Shown: positions 1 to 10,468, counted from the stretch's first letter. The stretch: DNA of 64,000 bases from Leptospira sp. B5-022 (GCF_000347035.1 NZ_ANIJ01000022.1:1-64000), one strand, 5' to 3'. Notes: generated from the letters alone by a model not told the origin. Program-made: numbers and translations.

Positions 1-386
1 TGCTTGCCTCGACTCGAATAAATTTCTTTCTTATCTAATACTTTGAGAATCTTTTTATCTAATGTCCAAAGTTGAAGTTTCTTACCTCTAACTTCATTAA
101 TAAGAACTGAATCAATTAATCCTATGCCTTTATCAATATGCTTGTTTTCAAATGAAAGCTTACCTGCTGATAAGAAACTACCATCTGAAGTTAAGGTATT
201 TAGATTTTCCCAATATTCTAAGATAAAAGATACTTCGTTCTTATTTTTACAGCCTTGGAGTAATTCACCAAAGACAACTTCATGAACTATCACTTCTGAT
301 GATTCAATAAGATCTTTTAATTCACTGAAATAAGGGTCATTTCCCCGGAAGAATTCGATCCAAACAGACGTATCTACAAGAATCAT
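1..386 (-). CDS. vapC: VapC-type PIN-domain toxin, partial (C-terminus off the left edge)
   Basis: This is a PIN-domain ribonuclease, the toxin half of a VapBC type II system, which cleaves RNA in the cytoplasm until bound by VapB. The protein begins MILVDTSVWIEFFRG, the classic PIN start, and acidic residues expected to bind metal are visible at D5, E41, D92 and D110. I read 128 codons with no stop before the window ends; VapC proteins are usually about 130-140 residues, so only a short tail is missing. The ATG overlaps the vapB stop codon in an ATGA, indicating translational coupling with the antitoxin. The cellular target (initiator tRNA or another RNA) cannot be read from the sequence. 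Confidence 0.88.
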   Translation of the reverse strand, partial: MILVDTSVWIEFFRGNDPYFSELKDLIESSEVIVHEVVFGELLQGCKNKNEVSFILEYWENLNTLTSDGSFLSAGKLSFENKHIDKGIGLIDSVLINEVRGKKLQLWTLDKKILKVLDKKEIYSSRGK

Positions 387-598
387 CTGTTACGGTTCAG
401 ATTACGGATATTTTCCCCGGAAAAGCCTTCCTGGAACGAAAGTGGAGATTTATGTAGCTTAGCATTCAAATTCCTTATTTTGGCCTGTTTTAACCACTCT
501 GAGAGCGCTTTCTGGAGGGAATCAGTTATGTTCTTACCTCCGGAATACTTTTGAACCTCAGCAATTAGATCATCTGGCAATATCGCAGTCACTTTCAT
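383..598 (-). CDS. vapB: VapB-type antitoxin
   Basis: A 71-residue protein beginning MKVTAILPDDLIAEVQ, a ribbon-helix-helix start like many VapB/AbrB-like antitoxins; the C-terminal half (LHKSPLSFQEGFSGENIR) would be the toxin-binding tail. Its last codon overlaps the vapC ATG by four bases, the usual antitoxin-first order. A TTG three codons upstream could extend the frame, but it lies inside the repeated operator-like sequence, so the ATG at 598 is preferred. Such antitoxins neutralise the PIN toxin and repress their own promoter. Base composition is AT-rich like the neighbouring recombinase gene, consistent with a horizontally mobile pair. Confidence 0.82.
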   Translation of the reverse strand: MKVTAILPDDLIAEVQKYSGGKNITDSLQKALSEWLKQAKIRNLNAKLHKSPLSFQEGFSGENIRNLNRNR

Positions 599-627
599 AC
601 GATACAATATACGATATTGATTCGTAT
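597..627. promoter_or_regulatory. candidate vapBC operator (repeated ATACGATA)
   Basis: ATACGATA occurs twice as a direct repeat exactly 12 bases apart (597-604 and 609-616), followed by ATTCGTAT (620-627), close to its reverse complement. The block overlaps the vapB start and lies just upstream, where an autoregulatory antitoxin would bind. The repeats are seen directly; binding is inferred. Confidence 0.5.
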
Positions 628-791
628 TTTCAAGCTTTTAATGGGAAATTCTCTAAATAATGGATTCTCAATTCCCTATTACTAAATTTCCAGATGGATC
701 AAAATTTTGGGCAAGCATGTTCGGCTAACTCTGACTTTCTGCTAGTTCGCCCATCTGGCACAAAAACGGAGCATTGGCGAAGGTGCGTAAA

Positions 792-1829
792 TCATAATTC
801 ATCCAGCGGACTTTTTATCTTAGAAACCATAGGGTCGACAATGCGAGCATAAATTTCAGTGGTTTTGACGGAAACGTGGCCAAGTAATCTTTGGATTAGC
901 TTGATGGAAGTTCCGGATTCCAGGAGGTGGATCGCAAATGCATGTCGAAGATCATGGATCGAGACATCTTTAGTGATTCCTGCTTTTACCTTCGCCATAG
1001 TGAAAATTTTTTCCGCGCTTCGGACACTTAGATTTTGGTTAGGGATTTGGCCTTTAAAAATCCAAGACCTCATTCCTTGCTTATGTAGTATATTCAACAA
1101 TTCATTTTTGCAACTAGTGGGAAGAAGAGTGAATCGGTCCTTTTGCCCTTTCCCTTGACGGATACGAATTGACTTTCGCTCCCAATCTAAGTCATCTCCT
1201 CTTAATTTCACAAGTTCACTCACACGAAGGCCTGCCCCATAGCAAAGCCGAAGAAGAAGGCGATGTTTAAGGTTCGACGCAGATTCAATCATTCTAGCAA
1301 CTTCGGATCTCGATAAAGATTCTGGAATTCGCTTCTCCCGTTTTGGATAAGGATAAGTTTTTAAATATTTCTTACCAATTACGATATTATAATAAAACTT
1401 TAAAGATTGTAGAATGGATTTAATTGAATTGGAAGCTAAGTTCTTCTCATATAAAATCCTGTCCAGATAAGATTTTAAATCAGATTCGGTTACTATATAT
1501 GGGTTTTTGCCTAAGGACTTTAATAAAGCCCTGTTGTAAAAAAAATAGGATCTTAAAGTTTTCCTACTGTAGTTTCTTCTTAGTAGTTCCGTTTTAAGGG
1601 GGATTAATATAATTTCAGGATCAGCATCAATTCTCTCCCCATAATCCGAAATAAATTCGGAGAGAAACGATTCGGAAAATGGAATTTTCCAGACTCTTTG
1701 AACATTATCCCAACGAGAATTCAGGACCTTTCTTATTCTTTGATATAACTCCGTGTCATACGAAAACGAAACTACCGAGAAACATTTTCCATTCTCCCAA
1801 TGTTTCCAAATTTTGATTCGTTTGGGCAT
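792..1829 (-). CDS. tyrosine recombinase, Xer-like integrase with extra N-terminal segment
   Basis: A 345-residue site-specific recombinase. The catalytic set is complete: R202 (GAGLRVSE), a beta-hairpin lysine in RQGKGQKDR, H292 and R295 (HDLRH), H318 (LLGH) and nucleophile Y327 (TEIYARI). A core-binding SAM-like domain spans about residues 75-160. Residues 12-52 form an additional segment with a spaced W/F pattern (SRWDNVQRVWKIP) that resembles the HARP-type motif of annealing helicases; this resemblance is by eye only. The protein ends in KSPLDEL, as many XerC-like mobile recombinases do. The distance from R202 to HxxR is about 90 residues, so the IntI-specific insertion is absent and this is not an integron integrase. 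It neighbours vapBC, which suggests an accessory segment. It could also be a Xer-type housekeeping paralogue. Confidence 0.88.
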   Translation of the reverse strand: MPKRIKIWKHWENGKCFSVVSFSYDTELYQRIRKVLNSRWDNVQRVWKIPFSESFLSEFISDYGERIDADPEIILIPLKTELLRRNYSRKTLRSYFFYNRALLKSLGKNPYIVTESDLKSYLDRILYEKNLASNSIKSILQSLKFYYNIVIGKKYLKTYPYPKREKRIPESLSRSEVARMIESASNLKHRLLLRLCYGAGLRVSELVKLRGDDLDWERKSIRIRQGKGQKDRFTLLPTSCKNELLNILHKQGMRSWIFKGQIPNQNLSVRSAEKIFTMAKVKAGITKDVSIHDLRHAFAIHLLESGTSIKLIQRLLGHVSVKTTEIYARIVDPMVSKIKSPLDEL

Positions 1830-2353
1830 AGGGAAAGGATAGAAATATACTAAATATTTGTATAGTAAATTATTTTAATTATAAGATATAGCTCCGCCCC
1901 TTCAGTCACACTGAAACAAAAAAAATTCATTCGAAAGGAGATCGTCAGCCCTCATTTGACGTTTCTGGTGAAATTTTGCCTTTTTTATTCGTATTTCGAC
2001 TTATTGCCAGCAAATTCCGAATTTTCCAGAATATTACCTGAAAAATATCCGTTATACGCTTTTTTAGGACAAATTAATTGAAGCTAACATTAGAAAAAAT
2101 TTTACAAGGCTACTTACCTCATTTTTGTATTCGCTTATACTGTTTTGATGGAGAATTTCGGAATTTTTCTCTAATACCTCATTACTCAAAGGATAATTCT
2201 TTACTGACAAAAGTTATTCGGTTCTTTAAAAACGGAGTGATTCTAATGGATCTTTTGCGGATAATAGATATTATATTTTCTTCGTATTCTTTAATTTTGA
2301 AATGAGTTCGTTTATTCTTAGATCAATTTGTATCCCTGTATTAGGCAAACCAG
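1830..2353. other. AT-rich intergenic region, no supported gene
   Basis: This 524-base stretch separates the leftward recombinase gene from the rightward kinase gene and should hold both promoters. It is strongly AT-rich. The only open frame of any length starts with TTG at 2078, gives 75 residues of low-complexity hydrophobic sequence and has no ribosome binding site, so I do not call it. No tRNA, hairpin terminator or repeat array was visible. Confidence 0.5.
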
Positions 2354-4810
2354 ATGGATCGTTCTGACTCATTAAGCCCTGATTTTCGCCTTCTTTTCGA
2401 ATCTGTGCCAGGCTTGTATTTGGTACTTTCTCCCGAGTTCAAAATTATAGCAGTAAGCAACGCCTATCTCAAAGCAACTCTGACTGAAAGGGATAAAATT
2501 CTAGGCAGGGGAATCTTTGAAGTTTTTCCGGATAATCCGGACGATCCGGATGCAACCGGTGTAAGTAATCTTCGAAGCTCCCTCCTCCGCGTTTTGGAAA
2601 CGAAAGCTCCGGACACCATGGCAGTCCAAAAATACGATATCCAACTTCCGGAAGAAGAAGGTGGGGGTTTTACCGTTAAATATTGGAGTCCTTTAAATAT
2701 TCCGGTCTTAGACAAAAAAGGAAAGGTACATTGCATCATCCATAAGGTGGAAGATGTGACCGAGTTTGTTCTCCTAAAAGAAAGAGGAGAAAAACAATCG
2801 GAGATGACCGAGGCTCTTCGTTCCCGCACAGAAGAGATGGAAACGGAGATCATCCGACGTTCCCAGGAATTACAATCCGCGAACAAAAGCCTAAGAGAAA
2901 CCGAAAGGATCAAAAACGAATTTTTTGCGAACGTTTCCCACGAGCTTAGGACCCCTCTCAGTTTGATCCTAGCTCCCGTGGAATCCATCCTTCTAGATAA
3001 AAGATCCGGTCTTTCTCCCAATAACATCCAAATGTTAGAAACGGTTCACAACAATTCCGTACGACTTCTTCAAATGGTGAATAGTTTATTAGATTTTTCT
3101 AAATTTGAGGCGGGGAAGATGAAGGTGGAATTGGAATCCACGAATATCGGCGACCTGATCCAAGCCATTCTGAAAGATTTCGAGCCGAGCGCTTTGGAGA
3201 AGAATATTCGGATCCACCATGAAATACCTTCTTCAGATCTTAATGTTTTGATCGATCGTTATCTTTTCGAAAGGATCGTCTTTAACCTTCTTTCAAACGC
3301 GTTAAAATTCACGCCAAAGGACGGGAATATCTCCGTTATCGTAACGTATTCGGAAGATCAACTTTTTCTCTCCGTTCAGGATTCCGGAATTGGGATCTCG
3401 GAAGCGGACCAGAGGATCATCTTTAAAAAATTCCAACAAGCCGAAGGTTCTACCACCAGAAGGTTTGGCGGAACAGGACTCGGTCTCGCAATGGTAAAAG
3501 ATTTTTCGGAACTTTTGGGCGGTTCTGTGGAGGTTTCCAGCAAACTCGGATTAGGGAGCAAATTTAACGTAACCATTCCTGCCCAAAAAGTAGACCCGGA
3601 TGAGAAGGGAACTTCTTCCAAAATTTTCTCCCATTCTCCTCAATATTCTAGTTTAGAGATCTCTAATGCAGCAGATTACAACTTTTCCGATAAGCCGAAA
3701 GTTTTAATCTGCGAGGACAATGAGGATCTTTCCAATTATATTTATTCCCTTCTCTCTCCGTTATACCGGGTGAAATCCGCTAAGAACGGAAAAGAAGGGC
3801 TTAAGTTGGTATACTTCTGGGAACCGGATCTGGTCCTTTCCGACGTGATGATGCCTGAGATGGACGGATTACAACTCTGCAAAGAGATCAAGGCAGATCC
3901 TAAAATTTCCAAAACTACCGTAGTATTACTTACCGCATTAACTCACAGAGAAGCCATGTTAAAAGGTTGGGAAGCCAAAGCGGACGAATACTTGTGTAAA
4001 CCTTTCCATCCGGAAGAATTGATGGTAAGAATGAAGTCACTTCTGACCATCGCAGAGGATAGAAAGAAAAATTTAGAGGCTTTGGAGCAGAAAAATTTCG
4101 AATTAGAATTTGCAAATGCGGAATTAGAAGCGTTCTCCTACTCTGTTTCCCACGATTTGAGAGCGCCTTTGAGGGCCATCCAAGGTTATACTCAAATGAT
4201 CTTAGAAGATCATAGTTCTGTTTTGGACGTTGAAGGGATCCGATTCCTGAATGTGTTAATCGAATCCGCAAAAAGAATGGAAAATCTGATCGATAACTTA
4301 TTAGAATTCTCTAAAGTAGGGAAAAAGGAACTAAAAGACTCCACCTTCGATCTCACGGAAGTCGCTCAAACCGTTGCAAGCCAGATCAAGGACCAAACGG
4401 ATCATAACGCGGAAATTATTGTCCATCCCCTTGCTAAAGTGACTACCGATAGGGATATGATGTCTTACGTGTTCCAGAATCTGATCTCGAACGCTGTAAA
4501 ATATTCGGCTAAAAAAGAAAAACCTAAGGTGGAGATCGGGGTCACAGATACGGAAAAAGGGAAAACATTTTTCGTAAAAGACAACGGCGCCGGTTTCGAT
4601 ATGAAATATTATAACAGACTTTTCGGTGTTTTTCAAAGGTTGCATAGACAGGATGAATTTGAAGGTACAGGTGTGGGACTTGCCATCGTACAAAGGATAG
4701 TCACCAGATACAAGGGTTCAGTCTGGGCAGAAGGTAAACCGGGAGAAGGCGCCTCCTTCTTCTTTACCTTGGGAGAAAAAGCAGGGACCGCGGTCGGTTT
4801 TCATAATTGA
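2354..4810 (+). CDS. hybrid histidine kinase with two kinase cores around a receiver domain (PAS-HK-REC-HK)
   Basis: An 818-residue soluble sensor kinase with no membrane segment. Domains in order: PAS (about 14-145), coiled coil (145-185), DHp with H196 ([11 protein letters not shown]), HATPase (about 295-410; N-box [13 protein letters not shown]), receiver (about 447-560) with phospho-acceptor D497 ([13 protein letters not shown]) and K in CKPF, a short coil, then a second phytochrome-type DHp with H600 ([13 protein letters not shown]) and a second HATPase (about 695-810; [15 protein letters not shown]). Two complete kinase cores flanking one REC is uncommon; phosphate could pass H196 to D497 to H600. 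It is first in a same-strand run of signalling genes, 144 bases before the next kinase. The PAS ligand is unknown. Confidence 0.93.
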   Translation: MDRSDSLSPDFRLLFESVPGLYLVLSPEFKIIAVSNAYLKATLTERDKILGRGIFEVFPDNPDDPDATGVSNLRSSLLRVLETKAPDTMAVQKYDIQLPEEEGGGFTVKYWSPLNIPVLDKKGKVHCIIHKVEDVTEFVLLKERGEKQSEMTEALRSRTEEMETEIIRRSQELQSANKSLRETERIKNEFFANVSHELRTPLSLILAPVESILLDKRSGLSPNNIQMLETVHNNSVRLLQMVNSLLDFSKFEAGKMKVELESTNIGDLIQAILKDFEPSALEKNIRIHHEIPSSDLNVLIDRYLFERIVFNLLSNALKFTPKDGNISVIVTYSEDQLFLSVQDSGIGISEADQRIIFKKFQQAEGSTTRRFGGTGLGLAMVKDFSELLGGSVEVSSKLGLGSKFNVTIPAQKVDPDEKGTSSKIFSHSPQYSSLEISNAADYNFSDKPKVLICEDNEDLSNYIYSLLSPLYRVKSAKNGKEGLKLVYFWEPDLVLSDVMMPEMDGLQLCKEIKADPKISKTTVVLLTALTHREAMLKGWEAKADEYLCKPFHPEELMVRMKSLLTIAEDRKKNLEALEQKNFELEFANAELEAFSYSVSHDLRAPLRAIQGYTQMILEDHSSVLDVEGIRFLNVLIESAKRMENLIDNLLEFSKVGKKELKDSTFDLTEVAQTVASQIKDQTDHNAEIIVHPLAKVTTDRDMMSYVFQNLISNAVKYSAKKEKPKVEIGVTDTEKGKTFFVKDNGAGFDMKYYNRLFGVFQRLHRQDEFEGTGVGLAIVQRIVTRYKGSVWAEGKPGEGASFFFTLGEKAGTAVGFHN

Positions 4811-4954
4811 AAAAACCCGTCACTCTATAATTTCTTTACTTAAGAGATAAATTTCATTTTCAAAGATAGGAATCTATCCGGCGAAAACGTCTTATATTTT
4901 AAACCTAGAAACTTTCTCCTTGAGCCGAAGGAGCGGCGTTCGAAATTAGTTTTC

Positions 4955-7474
4955 ATGGGAACGGAAGTCCAAACTTTATCCTGGTTCAAATGGACTCCTT
5001 ACGCGATCCTTCCTCTATTTAGTCTTTTTCTTTCCATTTTCACTTTTCGTTTAGGTTTCAAAAATAGACAAACTTCCGGAGCGCCCGAATTCATTCTCGT
5101 ATGTCTCGGAATCACACTTTATAGCTTCGGATATTTTTGGGAAATTGTCAGCACCAAACCGGCAAGTATCATTTTCTGGGACAATTTTCAATTTATCGGC
5201 CCCGACATTCTGATCGTTTCTCTTCCGTTCCTATGTTTGAGAATTGCCAATTTAAGTAGGTTTATTCATCCGATCAGTATCGTTCTTTTTTCAATCATTC
5301 CAATCTGCACTGAACTTGTAGTCTGGTTCGGACAAGAAGAATGGATCCGCCCTTCTCTCAGATTCGATAACTCTGCTCCCTGGCTGGCCTTGATCTATGA
5401 ATACGGTCCTTGGATGCAGATATACGTAGTCAATTTCCTTTCCGTATTCCTACTTTGCATTATAATTTTATTATATGGAGTCTGGTCACAAAGGGCATTT
5501 CATAGAATAAGATGTTTGGTATTCCTGATCGGCATTTCCCTTCCATTTGGCAGTCAAATAATGACCGCCGGAGGTTTTGTGCCGTTTATCCATCCGAAGT
5601 TGGATATTTTTCCTTTGGCGGCCGGTTTCGCATTACTTGTCTGGATGTACGGTCTTTTTTATTTTAGGATATTAAATCTGATCCCTTTGGCAAGAAATCA
5701 GGTTTTTGAATATATACAAGATGCGGTTTTTGTAATGAATTCCTCCGGGGTCCTTCTGGACTGTAATGTTTCCGCTTTAAACCTTCTCGGAACGGCTAGA
5801 TTAAGACAAGATCAGAAACTTTCCGAATTCCTTCCGGATTTGGACACTCTTGTGGAAGAATGCCATATTTCCAAAAAAACCAATACGGAATGGAGAACAA
5901 ACCACGGAAAATACTACGATGTTTCCGTTCGTTCTCAGAAAGCGGAAGGTTCTCAATTTAAAATTGTCGTACTTAGGGATGTGACACAAAGGGCAATTTC
6001 GGAAAGAAAACTTTCCGAAAGAAGGGACATTCTACAGAGTATTTTGGACTCAACTAGTATTCTTTTCTTGGTCTTGGACGGCGACGGAAAATTAATTTTA
6101 TTGAATAAAGCCTGTTTGCAGATCACAGGATTCGACCTAATGGAGTTGGAAGGAAAAGTTTTTTGGGAAACGGAACTATTTACGGACGAAAGAAATTCGA
6201 TCGCGAAGGTTTTCGAGAAACGTTTTGCAAAGAAAAGATTCCCAAAACATACAAGCGTACTTCTAAGGACCAAAGACGGAAAATCCAGGAGGACACTTTG
6301 GGAGCATAAGGAAGTCAGAGATCGGTACGGTCTTTTGCAATACGTAATTTCCACAGGAACCGATGCTACTGGTTTGGAGGAAGCGGAATTCAGGATCGAT
6401 ACATTACAAAGAGCGAATAAAGAGATCTTGGCTCAAAAAGCGATCATTGAATCCCAAAAATCCGATCTGGAAGAAGTTCTACAAAATCTGAAAAAAACCC
6501 AGGCAAAATTGATCCAGGCGTCTAAGTTAGCGGATCTCGGTCAGCTAGCCGCAGGTATAGCGCACGAGATCAATAATCCGATCGGTGCCATCCAAGCGGC
6601 AGGTTTTAATATACTTTCCTATCTGGAAAAGATCAGAACGGAATTAAGATCTATCCTTCCTCTTCTCTCCTCTTTATCCGATGATGATTGGAATTCCTAT
6701 AAAGAACTGATCTCAGTCGGTGTTTCTTCCAAAGAAATACTGATCGGCCTGGAAAGAAGAAGAGTTCTTGCGGAGATCAAAATGGAGATGAAATCCGTAG
6801 ACATCCTTTTTCCGGAAGAAACTGCGGAATTTTTTGTGGATTTCGGGGTAGCTTCTTCTTGGAGAAATTTCGAGAGTATATTAAAAAATCCGAATGCAAG
6901 GGAACTTCTCCCCTTCTTTTTGAATCTTTTGGGACCGGAACAATGTGTGGATACGATCAAAACCGCAGTGGATCGTTCCGCAAAAATTGTATACGCACTT
7001 AGAAGTTTCGCACATTTCGAGTCGTCTCATAAGAAGAGAAAATTCTCACTTAAAGAAAATATAGATACCGTACTGACATTATACCAAAATTTATTTAAAC
7101 ACGGTGTCGAAGTTTCGACTAATCTGGAAGGGATCCCAGAATTTTTGGGTTTTCCGGACGATCTAATGCACCTATGGACAAACTTGATTATGAATTCCGT
7201 CCAGGCAATGTCGTATAAAGGTTCGATCGGGATCAGCGCCTATTTGAAAGAAAATGAGGTAATCGTTTCCATCCAGGACAAGGGGCCCGGGATTCCGGTG
7301 GAAGTGCAAGACCAAGTATTCGATGCATTCTTTACAACTAAACCTTTGGGTGAAGGTTCCGGTTTAGGTTTGGACATTGCAAAACGTATTGTGGAAAAAC
7401 ATAAGGGAAGGATCTGGTTCGATTCTTCTCCCGGGAATACTATATTTTATGTGGGGCTTCCCTTCGAGGTTTGA
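4955..7474 (+). CDS. membrane sensor histidine kinase, 7TM-PAS-PAS-HK
   Basis: An 839-residue kinase. Residues 10-240 hold about seven hydrophobic helices of the kind found as N-terminal 7TM input modules in spirochaete kinases. Two PAS domains follow (about 245-345 and 355-475), then a coiled coil, a DHp with H537 (GIAHEINNPIG) and an HATPase domain with N747 (NLIMNSVQAM), DKGPGIP and GEGSGLGL. About 210 residues separate H537 from N747, roughly 100 more than usual, so the dimerisation domain carries a large helical insertion. There is no receiver domain, so phosphate must pass to a separate protein, plausibly the REC domains of the next two genes. ATG at 4955; the following gene starts 6 bases after the stop. 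Confidence 0.92.
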   Translation: MGTEVQTLSWFKWTPYAILPLFSLFLSIFTFRLGFKNRQTSGAPEFILVCLGITLYSFGYFWEIVSTKPASIIFWDNFQFIGPDILIVSLPFLCLRIANLSRFIHPISIVLFSIIPICTELVVWFGQEEWIRPSLRFDNSAPWLALIYEYGPWMQIYVVNFLSVFLLCIIILLYGVWSQRAFHRIRCLVFLIGISLPFGSQIMTAGGFVPFIHPKLDIFPLAAGFALLVWMYGLFYFRILNLIPLARNQVFEYIQDAVFVMNSSGVLLDCNVSALNLLGTARLRQDQKLSEFLPDLDTLVEECHISKKTNTEWRTNHGKYYDVSVRSQKAEGSQFKIVVLRDVTQRAISERKLSERRDILQSILDSTSILFLVLDGDGKLILLNKACLQITGFDLMELEGKVFWETELFTDERNSIAKVFEKRFAKKRFPKHTSVLLRTKDGKSRRTLWEHKEVRDRYGLLQYVISTGTDATGLEEAEFRIDTLQRANKEILAQKAIIESQKSDLEEVLQNLKKTQAKLIQASKLADLGQLAAGIAHEINNPIGAIQAAGFNILSYLEKIRTELRSILPLLSSLSDDDWNSYKELISVGVSSKEILIGLERRRVLAEIKMEMKSVDILFPEETAEFFVDFGVASSWRNFESILKNPNARELLPFFLNLLGPEQCVDTIKTAVDRSAKIVYALRSFAHFESSHKKRKFSLKENIDTVLTLYQNLFKHGVEVSTNLEGIPEFLGFPDDLMHLWTNLIMNSVQAMSYKGSIGISAYLKENEVIVSIQDKGPGIPVEVQDQVFDAFFTTKPLGEGSGLGLDIAKRIVEKHKGRIWFDSSPGNTIFYVGLPFEV

Positions 7475-7480
7475 GTTTTT

Positions 7481-10468
7481 GTGATCGCATTTTTAGATAA
7501 TTTTTTCATCTATAATACTTCTGCTAAACTTCTTACGGCTACGTACAATCCTTGGTTAGTTGTCCTTTCCGTTTTGATGGCGATATTCGCTTCTTATATC
7601 GCTCTTCAGATCGTAGGACAGAAAGTACCGGAATCCGCTCCGCCTATTACCAAATATTTAATTTCATCCGCTGCTAGCCTGGCACTAGGTTGTGGTGTTT
7701 GGTCCATGCATTTTATCGGAATGCTTTCCTTCGAATTATGTACGACCGTTCAATATGATAAAAGCCTGACTATTTTGTCCGTCGCTCCAAGTATTCTTGC
7801 TTCCGCAATCGCATTGTCATTCGTGAATAGACCCAAAATTTCAGGCGCAGAATTAATATTAGGCGGTCTACTTGTGGGTTCCGGAATAGGGGCCATGCAT
7901 TATACCGGAATGGCTGCCATGCAGACAAGCGTGTTCTTACGTTATGACCCATGGTTCTTCGCGTTATCCATAGTGGTTGCCGTAGTTCTTGCGATACTCT
8001 CTCTTTGGGTACGATTCGGTTTGGAGAGTTTACAATTACGGACTTTCTGGCCTTCTTTTATTTCGGCCTGCACCATGGGATCTGCTATTTCCGGAATGCA
8101 CTATACGGGTATGGCCGCTGCAAGATTCATAGGAGAAGCGGATACTAACCTGGCTTCACAAGCTTCCGATTCCACCTTCCTTGCTCTTGCAATTTCTTTG
8201 ATCACGATCGCTTTCACTCTTTTTGCATTCGCAGTCAACTGGTTCTTAAGATATAGGGATCTTGTGAATAATCTCCGGGTAAGCGAATCCAGACTTAGGA
8301 CCATCATCACTACGGCGGTGGATGGTGTGATCACTATGGACTCTCAAGGTAAGATTCGGGAATTCAACCGTTCCGCCGAGTTGATATTCGGTTATAAAAA
8401 CAAAGAAGTGATCGGGAAGAACATTAGAGAGTTAATGCCGGATCCGTACTATAACGGCAGAGACAAAAATTCCCAAACAATGTTGAGCGCTGGTTTCGCT
8501 AAAATTATAGGAAGTAGTAGAGAAGTTATCGGGATCAGAAAAGACGGCTCCGATTTTCCAGTACGTTTAGCGATAGGACACGGCAAATTCGCGGGGGAAG
8601 ATCTATTCGTAGGTTTTGTAACGGATATCAGCGAAAGAAAAATGATCGAAAACGCATTAAAACAAAGCGAACAACAGGTGCGTTCCTTGATAGAAAATAT
8701 ACCCGGCATTACTTACAGATGTCTTCCTAATAACGATTGGAAGATGTTATTTATGAGCGACGCTTCCGAATCAATCACGGGATATCCGGTCCAGGATTTC
8801 GTAAGTGCAAACTCGATAAGATCTTTCAAAGATATTATCCATCCGGACGATCTAAAAAGAGTGGAGTTCGAAGTCGATGCGGCAGTTTCAGGCAAAAGGG
8901 CCTTCACTTTAGAATACAGGATCCTCCACCAAAGCGGTGAGATCCGATGGCTTTGGGAAAACGGTTGCGGAGCTTACGGTGGAAATGGAGAAGCGATCTT
9001 TATAGACGGAGTTATTCTAGATATTACCGAAAGAAGAAGAATCGAAGAAGCGTTACGTAAAGAAAAAGAAAAAGCCGAACTTGCGGCGATCACTAAAACT
9101 TCTTTTTTGGCAAATATGAGCCATGAGATCCGTACTCCCATGAACGCGATCCTCGGATTTACGGAAGTACTTCTTTCGGAAGAATTGGAAAAAAATCATA
9201 GGAGCCATTTGGAAACCGTCAAAAGTTCCGCGAAATCTTTATTAAGACTTTTGAATGATATCTTAAACACCGCGAAGTTGGAAAAAGGAGCGGTGGAATT
9301 GGAAGAAATTGACTTCTCCCTTTTGAAATTAGTCGCGGAATTAAAATCCACTTTGGGTATCAGTGCCAGAAAGAAAAATCTGGAATTCGAAGTTATCCAA
9401 GATCCGGAACTACCTGAATTTTATAAGGGAGATTCTTTGCGGATCAGACAGATCCTGACGAACCTGATCGGTAACGCCGTCAAATTTACGGACAAAGGAA
9501 AAGTCAGTCTAAAAGTGACTAAAGAAGCAGGGAAACTCCATTTTGCAGTCCAAGATACCGGGATCGGGATCCAAGCGGATCGATTGGATAAAATTTTCGA
9601 ACCCTTCACGCAGGCGGATATTTCCACCACTAGACGTTTTGGCGGAACGGGACTCGGCACCACAATTTGTAAGCAGCTAACGGAATTGATGGGTGGGAAA
9701 ATTTGGGTCGAGAGCAATTTAGGGAAAGGTAGTACTTTCCATGTTCTTCTCCCTTTAAAAGAAGGAAAACATAAACAGGAAAACAAGATCCAAATAGGGA
9801 TCAGACTTCCTCCTTTAAAGATCCTAGTCGTCGACGATGTGGAAAAGAATACGGAACTCGTAAGCCTTCTTCTGCAAAACCTAGGACATCAGGTAGAATC
9901 GTCGTATAACGGAGAAGACGCGGTAAAAAAAGTCACGACCGGTTCTTTTGATCTGGTCTTAATGGACGTACAGATGCCGGGACTGGACGGTCATCAGGCA
10001 ACTAGGGTTATCCGAATGCATGAGATCCAGGGGAATGTTCCTAGAACCCCTATTTTAGCATTGACTGCAAGTGTTTTTGAGGAGGATAAAAGTGCGGCAA
10101 GTTCCGCCGGAATGGACGGATTCGTCTCTAAGCCGGTGGAAATGGACCAAATGATTGCCGAGATCGCAAGAGTATTAGGTTATTCGGAAAGAATTGCCGA
10201 TCCGGAAATCTATCTTAACGAAAAAGAAGTGGAATGGGATCCGGAAAGAGCTTCGATTCTCGCCAAAGAATTATCCGACTCCTTTCAAAGAGGTTCGATC
10301 GAAGAAGAATATGTGGAAGAATTTTCGGACCTGATCCGAACAAAAGTGGAAAATTCCGATTTTAAACTTTTTAGTTCTAAAATAGAACAATTCGAATTCG
10401 AAGAGGCTTATACTCTTCTCAAAAAATTCAGCACCCAACTCGGATTGGACACGGATCTCGGAAAATAG
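7481..10468 (+). CDS. MHYT-domain hybrid histidine kinase (MHYT-PAS-PAS-HK-REC)
   Basis: A 995-residue membrane hybrid kinase. The N-terminal 265 residues form an MHYT sensor: seven transmembrane helices with three signature motifs beginning M76 (MHFIGM), M139 (MHYTGM) and M206 (MHYTGM). MHYT domains are proposed to bind copper and sense oxygen, CO or NO. Two PAS domains follow (about 270-385 and 395-525), a DHp with H548 (NMSHEIRTPMN), an HATPase (about 650-765; TGIGI, GGTGLG) and a receiver with D829 (LVLMDVQMPGLDG). A helical 95-residue tail follows but lacks a clear HPt histidine. Start is GTG at 7481, 6 bases after the previous stop; the next gene begins 1 base after this stop, so the three genes are surely one operon. 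Confidence 0.93.
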   Translation: MIAFLDNFFIYNTSAKLLTATYNPWLVVLSVLMAIFASYIALQIVGQKVPESAPPITKYLISSAASLALGCGVWSMHFIGMLSFELCTTVQYDKSLTILSVAPSILASAIALSFVNRPKISGAELILGGLLVGSGIGAMHYTGMAAMQTSVFLRYDPWFFALSIVVAVVLAILSLWVRFGLESLQLRTFWPSFISACTMGSAISGMHYTGMAAARFIGEADTNLASQASDSTFLALAISLITIAFTLFAFAVNWFLRYRDLVNNLRVSESRLRTIITTAVDGVITMDSQGKIREFNRSAELIFGYKNKEVIGKNIRELMPDPYYNGRDKNSQTMLSAGFAKIIGSSREVIGIRKDGSDFPVRLAIGHGKFAGEDLFVGFVTDISERKMIENALKQSEQQVRSLIENIPGITYRCLPNNDWKMLFMSDASESITGYPVQDFVSANSIRSFKDIIHPDDLKRVEFEVDAAVSGKRAFTLEYRILHQSGEIRWLWENGCGAYGGNGEAIFIDGVILDITERRRIEEALRKEKEKAELAAITKTSFLANMSHEIRTPMNAILGFTEVLLSEELEKNHRSHLETVKSSAKSLLRLLNDILNTAKLEKGAVELEEIDFSLLKLVAELKSTLGISARKKNLEFEVIQDPELPEFYKGDSLRIRQILTNLIGNAVKFTDKGKVSLKVTKEAGKLHFAVQDTGIGIQADRLDKIFEPFTQADISTTRRFGGTGLGTTICKQLTELMGGKIWVESNLGKGSTFHVLLPLKEGKHKQENKIQIGIRLPPLKILVVDDVEKNTELVSLLLQNLGHQVESSYNGEDAVKKVTTGSFDLVLMDVQMPGLDGHQATRVIRMHEIQGNVPRTPILALTASVFEEDKSAASSAGMDGFVSKPVEMDQMIAEIARVLGYSERIADPEIYLNEKEVEWDPERASILAKELSDSFQRGSIEEEYVEEFSDLIRTKVENSDFKLFSSKIEQFEFEEAYTLLKKFSTQLGLDTDLGK

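Noticed and set aside
792..1829. Integron integrase (IntI) identity, suggested by the KSPLDEL ending
   Set aside because: The IntI-specific insertion between the first Arg and the HxxR motif is absent, and no attC-like sites or cassette array are visible.
2078..2305. 75-residue frame starting with TTG
   Set aside because: No ribosome binding site, low-complexity AT-driven sequence, no family resemblance.
2464..3027. 187-residue antisense frame inside the first hybrid kinase
   Set aside because: Mirror of a strong coding frame with conserved PAS and DHp domains; serine/arginine-rich as shadow frames are.
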